From assembly GCA_036927565.1 (NCBI GenBank), contig JAYESD010000006.1, forward strand, positions 98,181,353-98,245,352: a stretch of DNA of 64,000 nt, given 5' to 3'. Positions within the stretch are counted from its first letter, which is position 1; the number at the start of each line of letters is the position of its first letter. Under the pieces are notes generated by a model. The model worked only from the letters and a program-made list of their open reading frames with translations. It searched no databases and was not told the DNA's origin. Shown here one piece after another: positions 54,323-64,000 of this stretch. Made by a program: the position numbers and the translations under genes. The DNA comes from Tuctoria greenei. Its lineage: Eukaryota; Streptophyta; Magnoliopsida; Poales; Poaceae.

Positions 54323-57129
54323 TGTGATGCCAAGTTCCGAAAAATTAACCAAGCTAACGCATATGTGTGCCCAGGATGTTCAACACACATACACGAGTGC
54401 ATTCACAAAAGAGTATACAGAAAATTACCACAGAACAAGATTAATTAACAAAATTTTATTAAACAACCCATATTATTCTCGAATACAAGATCTAATGAAT
54501 ATTAACAGCAAATTCAACTAATGCAGCGGAAATAAACTAATTAAGTAACTAAACAAACTAAGCATAAGGGATAGCGCAACTCCAATAACACCACAGGCAA
54601 AGCTAACGGTAGACACAGCCTAGAACTCCGCATTATCGCCATTAAACTCCCAATCCTGACCTGCAACTGTTGGGGGGGAGGGGAGATTGCAAGAGTGAGT
54701 ACATGTCGTACTCAGCAAGTGTGGAAAGTATGACATGTGGCTTATTCAAATGACGACAATAATAATGGCAAAGTGCTGAAAAGTACATTAAAACATTTGA
54801 AAAGCAATATATTATATGTATGTGAAGTAAAACCATCATAATCATAAGTAATATCATAATACCAGTCCATAATTCACCATGCTCATCAATAATTCCAGAT
54901 TTCACCATTTGCCAATAACCATATTCAATACCAGAAATAAATCCATAACCATCCCAAATACCATCCCAATACTAATTTCCCTCTAATCATGGAAGTTGTC
55001 CAGGTGCTCATAACCGAGGGCACGACTATCATGATAGTTTTAGACACACTCTACAGAGGTTGTACCACTTTACCCACGTGTTTGTGATTTCATCACCTTT
55101 CGATGACCAGAACCTCTATTATGCCATCTCACACTTCCGTCGGTGTGTGGCCAAGAGATCACAAAATAGCCTTTACAAAGGGATTACTAGCCTATTTAGA
55201 CCCCACTGAGGTTTCACTGGTGGCGATGTCTCCTACAGAGCACATCTTCAACCAAGGGCCCCCTCTTGAGCCATTCGGATCCCAGGGTAGTCCCACCAAT
55301 CATCAACAAACCGAATCCGACGACCCCTTTCCCGAGCATTCTTAATGGTCCAAATATCACTAGCAAGCCCTAATTAATCAGCTACGCCGCAACCATACTT
55401 GGCCTCGTGGTGGCACTGTAGTCCTGGCTTATTCTCGCATGAACCAGTCCTTAGATCTAAAGCAAGCAAACCACCATACGTCCAACACATCCACATACCA
55501 TGCTTGCTTAGATCACCCATTACCATATCATATTTAACCAGCTCATGTTAACCATAATCTCATCCATGCATAATTAAATTGAATGGTATAGTTGTTTCCC
55601 ATCCCAGTTGAATAAGCGAAGCAAAAAGGTAAAAAGCCCTTCCCGGCTCTCTACCATATATTCCAGGTGACAAGGGTGGTTAAACAAATCTAGTAAACTT
55701 CCTACCATAGGATTCCCATCAAATTGACACAAACATGCAGTTTGCAAACAAAACATTTATTTGAAAAAACAGGATCAATATGCTTCAAGGACACTTGTCT
55801 TGCTCTTGCGGTTGATTAGGGTCAAAGCCTTCAAACTCTTGGTGTTGGAGATCCTCCGCGGCACTCCCTAGCGCAAATACGTCTAATCCACACAATAAAC
55901 ATACAAGACAAGAAACACAATCAAAGAGTGCACAAATATTACTCAATATGGCATGGCATGCATGATTAATGCAAATGTAAGGTATAACTTGTTAATTGAT
56001 TGCTTTTAATGATCAATAACTAGTTCTAATAGCTTTTAACACGTTTATACAGGTTTGGAGTTGATTAGGTCAGTTTTTTTTTTGGAATTAATTCAACACA
56101 ATTTAACCAGAAAGATCGGACTAGTCTGCTAGGGACCAGACAAGTCCGCATTTGACGAGATCAGCAGATTAGGGTTTTCTAGATCGACGTAAATTTGGAG
56201 ATTAGGGGTTGATTTCACGTAAGGAAAAGATAATAGAAGGTATACCAGGTGTTTAGAACTATAATGAATCAAGAAACTTGGAGGTAGCACTTGGATCTTG
56301 ATGATCTAGGGTTGGTGATGAACTTGGAGATGAATTTGTGATGAAGAACGGAAACATGGTGGAGATCTTGATCCTCTTTTATTTCCTCCTCTTCTTCTTC
56401 TTGCTTGGGATCTTCTCCTCCCTCCTTGGTGGTGGCTCTCATCGAACTAGGGTTTGGGTGAGGTGGAATAGTGGCAAATAGATGTCAAACAAAGGGGTGG
56501 GGTTGTTTATATAGAGGTGGAGGCTAGGGTTAGATGGATTTCGAGTTTGAGAGGAGTAGAGGCTGGTTTCGAGTCCCACATGGGCTCTAAAAGAGTTAGG
56601 CACGACATCCATAGGCCCACTTAACATGAAACCCAAGATACAAGTCGTAAAACAAAAGATCAACTCGGAGTCGCGAAATATCGGACAAGTCCGGAAAGGA
56701 CCGGACTAGTCCGAAGTTGTCCAGAGAGAAAATCGGACACGTCTGGCCAAAAATCAGACAAGTTCGACTTTCAACAGAGAGGAAAATGGACAAGTCCGCT
56801 GGAACACCGAACTAGTCAAGAAAAGTCCAAGGACTTAGCAATTTTTTAAGGATTCTTGGAATATCGGACTAGTCCACAAAAAATCGGACAAGTCTGAATG
56901 TTTCCAGAGGCAAAATTGGACTAGTACGCAGCAAAAACGGACAAGTCCGTTTTTAGTCAGAGAGAAATCGGACCAGTCCTCAGCAAATCACACTAGTCCG
57001 CACTTTCCTGCATTTTAAGTGTGGTCTTGTTCCAAATCAATTTTAAACTCGTTCCTCTTTATGTGGGTTAATGTTAAACATGTATATGAGTGTATGTAGG
57101 GAATGATGCATGAAAATGAGGGTGTTACA
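54323..57129 (-). mobile_element. 3' LTR of element D
   Basis: The minus strand starts TGTAACACCCTC right after the polypurine tract TTTTAAGGGGGGTAGG and ends GGCATCACA, giving 2807 bases. That length is usual for Tekay-type LTRs. A TATA-like CTATATAAAC lies at 56505-56514 (minus strand). GGACTAGTCC- and GGACAAGTCC-type motifs crowd 56110-57005. Confidence 0.75.
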
Positions 57130-57836
57130 AACCTACCCCCCTTAAAATGAATCTCGCCCTCTAGGTTTGACGCGGAAGAGAAGAGATAGGGAAATTCCTT
57201 CTTGAGATCATCCTCCAATTCCCATGTCGCTTCTTTTTCTGTGTGGTGCTTCCATTGAAATTTACACCATCTAATGACCTTGTTCCTTGTGACCCTCTCC
57301 TTGGTTTCCAAGATCTTGACCGGTTGCTCGGCATAAGTCAAATCTTCCTCTAGTTCCAATTCTTCGATTGGCACTTGTTCTTCCGGTACTCTCAAGCACT
57401 TCTTGAGCTGGGATACATGAAAGATATCATGTACGTCCGAAAGATGAGCTGGCATCTCCAACTTATATGCTACTTCTCCTCTTTTGTTCAAAATCTCGAA
57501 CAGTCCAATATAGCAATGTGCTAGCTTTCCTCTTATGTTAAACCTCTTATGACCTCTCATTGGTGACACCTTGAGGTAAACAAAATCTCCCACTTCAAAG
57601 GCTAATTTCCTTCTTCTATTGTCCGCATAGCCTTTTTGCCTTGATTGGGCGGCCCTCAAGTTTTCACAAATTATTTGGACTTGCTTTTTGGCTTCTTGCA
57701 ACACATCCGGACCAAATACTTGAGTTTCTCCTGCCTCATTCTAGAATAAAGGTGTCCTACACTTCCTTCCATAAAGCGCTTCATATGGTGACATTTTCAA
57801 GCTTGCTTGGTAACTATTGTTGTATGAAAATTATGC
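57015..57836 (-). pseudogene. Element D integrase C-terminal part with chromodomain-like tail
   Basis: Following the integrase core, and in the same frame after stops, come SYNNSYQASLKMSPYEALYG, LQEAKKQVQIICENLRAAQS, the GPY/F-type block VGDFVYLKVSPMRGHKRFN, and LSDVHDIFHVSQLKKCL. The chromodomain-like end is KILETKERVTRNKVIRWC and EKEATWELEDDLKKEFPYLF. Chromodomains direct chromovirus insertion to marked chromatin. The annotated span runs into LTR sequence at its end because no stop occurs before 57015. Confidence 0.8.
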
Positions 57837-59123
57837 TTATGGCAAGCTTTTGTCCCAACTTTTCCCATGCTTCAAAGCACAAGCTCTTAACATGTCCTCC
57901 AAAATTTGATTGGTCCTCTCGGTTTGTCCATCCGTTTGAGGATGATATGCTGAACTAAAATTCAACCTCGTTCCCAAAGCTTCATGTAATTTTTGCCAAA
58001 ATCTGGAGGTAAATTGAGAACCTCTATCCGAGACTATCTTCTTAGGGACTCCATGTCGACACACAATATACTCCATGTATATTTCGGCCAATCGTGCAGC
58101 TGTATATTTGGTCTTCACCGGGACAAAATGAGCTGACTTGGTTAAGCGATCCACAATTACCCAAATTGAGTCATACCCTGACTGAGTACGTGGTAACCCA
58201 ACTATAAAGTCCATTCCAATTTCTTCCCACTTCCATTCCGGGATCTTAAACGGTTGCAATAATCCAGCGGGCCTTTGATGTTCCGACTTTACTCGTTGAC
58301 ACACATCACACAATGCCACATATTCAGCTCTTTCCTTTTTCATGCTATCCCACCAATAGCAAGCCTTCAAGTCTTTGTACATCTTTGTACAACCAGGATG
58401 AATCGAGTACAGCGAGTCATGTGCCTCCTTTAATATTGTCTCCCATATGTTCTTTACATTAGGCACAACGATTCTCTTTCCAAGACATAAGGTACCATGT
58501 TCGTCTTCATCAAATCTGAATTCTCTCCCTTCTTCGGTCCTTTCCTTGATTCCCTTGATCTCTTCATCTGCGGTTTGTGCCTCTCGAATATCTTGCTCCA
58601 AGGTTGGGTTTAACTCCATCATCTCCATCTCATTTACAAATCCGAGGTTCAACCTTTCAAACTCCTTACATAACTCGGATGGTAACTTTCGAACTGTGAG
58701 TTGATGACTTACTCTTTTTCTACTCAAAGCATCGGCCACTACGTTGGCTTTTCCAGGGTGATAGTTGATCCCCAAATCATAATCTTTGATGAGCTCCAAC
58801 CATCTCTGTTGCCTCAAGTTTAGATCCGTTTGTGTGAAAATATACTTCAAACTCTTATGATCCGTATAAATTTCACACCTATGTCCAAGAATATAGTGCC
58901 TCCAAATCTTCAATGCGTGTACCACGTCCGCAAGTTCCAAATCTTGCGTGTGGTAATTCTGCTCATGTTTCTTCAATTGTCTTGATGCATAGGCGACCAC
59001 TTGACCTTCTTGCATCAATACACATCCAAGTGTTTGTCTCGATGCGCCGCAATAAATATCAAAACTCTTGCTCACATCCGGCAATACCAAAACTGGGGCT
59101 GTTGTCAACCTCTTCTTCAACAC
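57837..59123 (-). pseudogene. Element D RNase H and integrase core
   Basis: A 428-codon open stretch. RNase H reads FDIYCGASRQTLGCVLMQEG, DLELADVVHALKIWRHYIL and IYTDHKSLKYIFTQ. The first catalytic Asp (normally YxDAS) is Gly. The zinc finger is HDSLYSIHPG with CDVCQRVKSEHQ. The integrase triad lies in GMDFIVGLPRTQSGYD, VSDRGSQFTSRFW and TDGQTERTNQILEDM. It stops at KSWDKSLP where two stop codons follow. Confidence 0.9.
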
Positions 59124-59535
59124 CTCAACACTGTTTTGACAAGCTTGAGTCCATTAGAAAGCCTTTCCCTTCATTAGCAACTCCGTCAATTGCTTGGCTA
59201 TCTTGGAAAAGTCCTTGATGAATCTATGGTAATATCCAGCCATCCCAAGAAAACTCCTTATTTCCTTGACATTTTGCGGCGGTTCCCATTTCAACACGTC
59301 TCTCACTTTTCTGGGGTCAACCGATACTTGTCCCCCTGAGATGATATGACCCAAAAATGACACCTCTTCCAACCAAAACTGACACTTGTTGAACATGGAA
59401 TATAATTGATGCTCCCTCAATTTCTGTAGCGTAAGCCTCAAGTGTTCCTCATGTTCCTTCTCATCCTTCAAGTAGATCATAATATCATCAACGAACACCA
59501 CGACGAACTTGTCCAAATACTCCATGAAGTGAAGA
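59124..59535 (-). pseudogene. Element D reverse transcriptase, C-terminal half
   Basis: It opens at the C2 insertion with FMEYLDKFVVVFVDDIMIYL, containing the FVDD catalytic block. It continues HLRLTLQKLREHQLYSMFNK, QFWLEEVSFLGHIISGGQ and IRSFLGMAGYYHRFIKDFSK to MKGKAF, followed by a TAA at about 59157 and then the RNase H frame. Everything upstream of FMEYLDK lies on the far side of C2. Confidence 0.85.
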
Positions 59536-60385
59536 TGTCGGTACCCTAGAAACCGTACACCCCTTGAGGTTACAAAGATCTCCAAGGAAAGCCATCTACT
59601 TGGTTTGAAGACCCTCGGATGCCCAATTGTTAGACATGACCGGACCCGCTTCTCCAACATGGTTAATCCCTGGGTCGCCACGTCTACAACTAACCCGGAG
59701 CTACCTCCCACAAGGGGAAGCTCCGGGCCACGTACCAAAACGGCACCTCCGGACATAACCCCAGACCGAGAGAAGCTCCGGACCTGACACGTGTCTGATA
59801 GCCCCGGAGCTACCTGCTTCCCACAGCAAGCTCCGGAGCTGCCACGTGTCAAATCGTCGGACCTTTCAGCCTCTAACCTCCGGAAGACCTTGTAACGGCT
59901 CCAGATCTTCAAAGGAGAGCCAAGGACTTCAAGACCCGATTAAGTGCCATTAATGCCATATTAATGACGCTTAATTGGACGATCTTAACACCAGTAACGG
60001 CACTGTCAAAGCCCGTTACAGGATCATTAAGAGCAATTAAGAGTGTGTCAATACTAGTAACCGCCGGGACCACATGTCGGGCCAGGCTGAATTGTAACGG
60101 TCTGCCCTTGTACTATAAAAGGACAGGCCGACGATACACATGGGGACGTTAACGGGCGATCATACGTACCCCCATACACTCGGGACAAGCTCTTACTGCT
60201 AATACAACACCAACACACCCGTGGAGTAGGGTATTACGCTCAGGCGCCCCGAACCATGTAAATTCCCGTGTCTCCTGTGTCAAACTCCAATTCACCTTCT
60301 TGAATCTCCGCGCGCCCACACCGAAAATCAAACTCTCCTATCACTTTAGTAGTGTAGGGAGATCTGCCGGCTCCAACCGCCGACA
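59536..60385 (+). mobile_element. 5' LTR of element C2
   Basis: Ends are TGTCGGTACC and GCCGACA, giving 850 bases. A TATA box CTATAAAAGG lies at 60112-60121. Repeated units with GGAGCTACCTCC, AAGCTCCGG and CCACGTGTC occupy the U3 part (59690-59860). Confidence 0.88.
60113..60121 (+). promoter_or_regulatory. C2 LTR TATA box
   Basis: TATAAAAGG lies about 265 bases before the LTR end, in the expected U3/R position. Confidence 0.6.
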
Positions 60386-60423
60386 GTTGGCGCGCCAGGA
60401 AGGGGCGCCTGAGATTTTCGAGA

Positions 60424-61905
60424 ATGGTGAACTCCGCTGCTGGATCATCCAACGGCCAACCTGCTGCTCAGGCTGTTGGGGGCAATCCCTCCAACAGGCA
60501 GCCACCAGCAGGAGCCTCAGCACCAGCAGGAGCCACACTCCCACCACCACCATCTTCTCGAGCAAATCGTGTTGGGCAACGTGATGGTGCGCAGGCATCG
60601 CTTACTGCGTCGGCGAGTCATGACAACCCGGAACACGCGCTCCATGCAGCGCGTGCTCTTCTCCAATGTCCACCACCTCCGGATGCATCTCGGGATGCAC
60701 TGGAGCAATGGAGGGCCGATGTGGAGCATTTGGTCGCAGCAGCGGCCGAACGCCTCAACAACCAGGATCCTCCTCCTTTGGGACGAGCCCCGTCGCAGCG
60801 GCGGACTTTGTCTGGAAGACTTGGTCCACATGTCTCCAATAGCAGGAGACGTGCTGCGTCATAACAAGTGACGTCGTTGCCCTCCGGGGCTCGACGTACT
60901 CACACGGTATCCAGGCTTTCGACTCATGACCTCCGGGCAAAGCTTGATCGCCGATACCGCCAGCAGGATGGCCGGGTCCATATTGAGCGTGCCCGTGAAA
61001 GACGGGAAGCTTAGGACCTTTCTACTCTTGAAGGGGTAGGAGGAGGCTGTTCAGCCTTGGCCATGCACCCGCGCATGGTTAGATGGCCACAGAAGTTTCG
61101 GCCTCACCTGCCGGAAAAATTCGACGGGACTGTCAATCCCGCCGAATTTCTTCAGATATACTCCACTGCAATCTTGGCAGCCGGAGGAAACGAGGCCGTG
61201 ATGGCCAATTACTTTCCAGTGGCCTTAACTGGGACCGCCAGGTCCTGGTTTATGAGCCTTCCACCCAACTCTATCAACAGTTGGGAGGAGCTGTGCCGTC
61301 AGTTCACTGCCAACTTCGGGAGTTCATACACCCGACCAGGCACTGAACTGGACCTTTTTGTGGTCGTGCAAAAAGGGGGAGAATCTTTGCGGTCCTTCAT
61401 CCAGAGGTTCTCTCAGGTACGAAACACTATCCCTTCTATCTCTAGCGCCTCTGTCGTTGTGGCATTTAGACAGGGCGTACGGGACAAGAAGATGTTGGAG
61501 AAGCTGGCGATCAAGGAGATCACCAGCGTCACGGAACTCTTCAGCCTGGCAGATAAATGTGCTAGAGCTGCGGAGGGCCGTGAGATGCACTCCAAACGAG
61601 CCTCGGAGGATCACAAGAAATCTTCCAAAGAAGAAGCCGCTACCTCCGAGGGTGGCAAGAAGAAAAAGAAGACCAACGGCAAGAAGAAGCCGTCGGCCGG
61701 CACATCCAACGTTGCAGCTGCTGTAGCTCCGGGTGGCCGAGGGCCACGCCCCGAGAAGCGACCTCGACCGTCTTCTGAAGACGGTGGCAAACCCAAAGTG
61801 TGGTGTCCCATTCACAAAACGGGCAGCCACAGTTTGGAAGACTGCCGGGAGGTCCAAAACCTTGCCGAGCGCTACAACAAGCGTCGGGAAGGATCTCCTT
61901 TCTGA
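60424..61905 (+). pseudogene. Element C2 gag
   Basis: It starts MVNSAAGSSNGQPAAQ. A Pro/Ala-rich N-terminal domain with a RALLQCPPPPDASRDALEQW block ends at a TAA (60862). The same frame, with a TAG near 61012, then opens at 61057 into the conserved capsid region (RWPQKFRPHLPEKFDGTVNP, TARSWFMSLPPNSINSWEEL, FSLADKCARAAEGRE). A Lys-rich stretch and the zinc-knuckle variant WCPIHKTGSHSLEDC follow. The frame ends at TGA 61903, where CGA would keep it open. C-H-H-C in place of C-C-H-C is typical of Tat-type gags. Confidence 0.85.
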
Positions 61906-62841
61906 CAGAGGGAAGGAAAACAAAAAGTCGACAAAGCTCCGACTGAAGAGGAGTTAGGGTTTCAGGATCCCAAAAAGGTCCTGAAGGCCGTTTACACCTC
62001 CGTCGATGATGACTCTGACGTCTCTGACAACGAGCGTCGGAAGACCATGAACACCATTTTCGGTGGGTCATGGGATATCACCTCTCGTCGCGTCATCAAG
62101 ACTATGCGGCGGGATATGGCCGCTGTAGCTCCTACAGTCAGGCCGGAACCTCATCGAAAGTGGATGGACACCTCCATCACTTTCGATGCTTCTGATTGTC
62201 CGCGGAGCATGGTTGGAGCAGGTCAGCTACCTCTGATGGTATCCTCTACCATCAATAACATCCAGCTCCACCATGTCATGGTAGACGGAGGTTCGGGGCT
62301 TAACCTCATCAGCTTCGAAGCTTTCACTAAGCTTCAGCTCTGACCTTCGGATCTCCATCCCTCTCGACCTTTCACCGGAGTAGGTCCGGGGGCCATTACC
62401 CCACTCGGAGCTATTACTCTCCCCGTTACCTTCGGGACCCGGGAGAAGTATCGCACCGAGAAGTTGGTCTTCGACGTCGCTCAGATCAACTTACCATTCA
62501 ACGCCATCTTGGGTAGACCTGCCCTGTACAAATTCATGGCAGCTGCTCATTATGGATATCTGGTGTTGAAGATGCCAACACCAGTAGGCATTCTCCGGAT
62601 CCGCGGAGATCGCACTGCCGGAGTAACTGCACTGGAAGAACTCCATGCGCTCACCACGGCACAAGAGGAGGACTCCAGGCAGGAGCAAGCTCCAAAACCC
62701 CCGAGCATTCGCCAACGAGGCTCGACTTCTGCACCTCGAGTGCAGCCAAGCGGCGACACCGACATTCCCGTCAAAGTCGTCCAAATTGGTTCCGATGCAG
62801 CTCAAACCACCCGTATACCGGGAGGATTGAACGACAAATAG
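61906..62841 (+). pseudogene. Element C2 protease region
   Basis: In the same frame as gag, it reads TEEELGFQDPKKVLKAVYTS, then the protease core IQLHHVMVDGGSGLNLISFE, a TGA (62341), FDVAQINLPFNAILGRPALY, and a Ser/Pro/Gln-rich linker to RT ending in TAG 62839. Gag and pol share one frame, so the only breaks are point stop codons. The VDGGSG motif supplies the active-site Asp. Confidence 0.8.
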
Positions 62842-64000
62842 GAACTCGCGCTCATCACTTTCCTCCGGGCTAAGGTTGACGTGTTTGCTTGGCAACTGTC
62901 ACAAATGCCTGGGATCCCCAGGAAAGTGATTGAGCACAATCTGAAGATCTACCCCGATGCCCGGCCTGTGCATTAGAAGCCTTGAAAGCAATCCGTAGAG
63001 CGACATAACTTCATACGACAAGAAGTGAAGAAGTTGCTCGAAGCTGGATTCATTCGAGAAGTCTTCCATCCAAAATGGCTGGCAAACCCAGTCGTAGTGC
63101 CTAAGGCCGGCGGGAAGCTTCGGATGTGCATCGACTACACCACACTAAATAAGGCATGTCCAAAAGATCCATTCCCACTACCTAGAATAGATCAGATAGT
63201 GGATTCCACCTCCGGGTGTGAATTACTGTGTTTCCTAGATGCATATTCCGGATATCATCAAATCAGGATGTCTAGGGAAGATGAAGAGCATACTTCATTC
63301 ATCACAGTAGATGGATTGTATTGTTACACAGCCATGCCCTTTGGTCTCAAGAATGCAGCTTCAACTTTTGTACGAGTTATGTACAAAACTTTTGAAGAAC
63401 TTATTAGAGACATAGTGGAAGTGTACGTCGATGACATTGTGGTCAGGGTCAGGAACAAGGAGTCACTCCTTGACACCTTGCAGGCTGTCTTCGACAAGCT
63501 GCAGGCCACCCGCACGAAGCTAAACCCGGACAAGTGCGTGTTTGGGGTTAGCTCCGGAAAACTTCTTGGTTTCCTGGTAAGTCACCGGGGCATAGAAGCT
63601 AATTCGGCGAATATAAAAGCCATTGAAGACATGCGGCCACCAACTCGCATCAAAGACGTCCAAAAGTTAACTGGATGTCTAGCAGCCCTCAGCCGGTTCA
63701 TATCGAGACTAGCGGAACGGGCATTCCCCTTCTTCAAGTTATTGAGGAAGTCCGGACCATTCCAATGGTCCGAAGAAGCAGATAAGGCATTCTAGGAGCT
63801 GAAACAGTTCCTCACCACCCTACCAATTCTGGTAGCTCTGACCCCTGGTGAGCCTTTATTGCTTTACATTTCAGCTACTGACAAAGTCGTCAGTATGGTT
63901 CTGGTTGCGGAGAGACCGGAACTACCCCACACTCAGGAATCCAGACCCCTTCGGGAAGGTCCGGAAGTTCCTGAAAGCGAGTCTGGGTCCCAACTCCCAG
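62842..64000 (+). pseudogene. Element C2 reverse transcriptase and start of RNase H
   Basis: After TAG (62974) and TGA (62986) the frame is open from 63025. RT blocks are IREVFHPKWLANPVVVPKAG, CIDYTTLNKACPKDPFPLPR, DAYSGYHQIRMSREDEEH, MPFGLKNAASTFVRVM, and the intact catalytic VYVDDIVVRVRNKESL. The connection domain LGFLVSHRGIEANSANIKA and KDVQKLTGCLAALSRFISRL follow. A TAG at 63793 precedes the RNase H start (PGEPLLLYISATDKVVSMVL). The window ends inside RNase H. Confidence 0.88.

Larger units (their letters stand above)
54323..59535 (-). mobile_element. Tekay/Del-type chromovirus (element D), 3' part
   Basis: In element order (right to left) it holds RT from 59535, RNase H, integrase and a chromodomain-like tail (to about 57170), a polypurine tract and a 2.8-kb 3' LTR (54323-57129). 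The RT is cut by the 5' LTR of C2 at 59536, so gag, protease and the 5' LTR lie beyond the window. D is inserted in C1. Confidence 0.85.
59536..64000 (+). mobile_element. Tat-type Gypsy retrotransposon (element C2), 5' part
   Basis: LTR (59536-60385), primer-binding region (GTTGGCGCGCCAGGAAGGGG), gag, protease, RT and the start of RNase H form a plus-strand element that runs off the window. It belongs to the same family as C1. The left target site would be GAAGA (59531-59535); the right copy is not visible. The RIRE2/Retand-like Tat assignment rests on the gag zinc variant and RT sequence style. Confidence 0.88.

Noticed and set aside
57015..59535. Endogenous pararetrovirus or other virus insertion
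   Set aside because: Domain order RT-RNase H-integrase-chromodomain followed by a polypurine tract and a TG/CA LTR identifies a Gypsy chromovirus. No viral movement or coat genes are present.

Overview
The window looks like gene-poor, repeat-dense nuclear DNA of a flowering plant, most likely a grass. The evidence is SIRE/Maximus-type and Angela-type Copia elements, Tat- and Tekay-type Gypsy elements, a CACTA (En/Spm) DNA transposon with CACTACA ends, and a relic of a GC-rich F-box/FBD gene. The species cannot be named from the sequence. No intact host gene was found; nearly everything is transposable-element DNA, mostly broken.

Left part (1-13.2 kb): loosely dated debris. It holds the 3' end of a Gypsy element with its LTR (2676-3904) and a 1.28-kb foldback element whose two arms each carry a tRNA-Gln-like unit (4157-5433). 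It also holds a solo LTR with target duplication AAGCT (6039-7583), a collapsed Copia remnant (about 8165-9475), and an L1-type LINE on the minus strand (about 10025-13190) split by a second solo LTR with duplication CAAGG (10688-11711).

Middle (about 14.7-48.3 kb): a four-layer nest, all Copia layers on the minus strand. An Angela-like element (G, about 14657-17252) is interrupted by a SIRE-type element (B, 17253-20702 and 41486-48310). B is interrupted inside its post-pol ORF by a second SIRE-type element (A, 20703-41485, duplication AAGGG). A is interrupted between pol and its post-pol ORF by a 9.46-kb CACTA transposon (24852-34311, duplication AGC). The CACTA carries a broken TNPD-like transposase gene and a multi-exon TNPA-like gene. 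The last intron of the TNPA-like gene contains a near-perfect hairpin of about 179 bases that resembles a microRNA precursor.

Right part (48.3-64 kb): an LTR-like piece, an F-box/LRR/FBD pseudogene, then another nest. A Tat-type Gypsy (C1, from 50077) is interrupted by a Tekay/Del chromovirus (D, from 54323), which is interrupted by a second copy of the Tat family (C2, from 59536) that runs off the window.

Across elements, palindromic short motifs (GGACTAGTCC-type in B, its solo LTR and D; CATCGGATGATCCG-type in A) are scattered many times through LTRs. In A and B they recur in the spacer between pol and the post-pol ORF. The intronic hairpin, the tRNA-bearing foldback element and these motif arrays are the observations most worth following.
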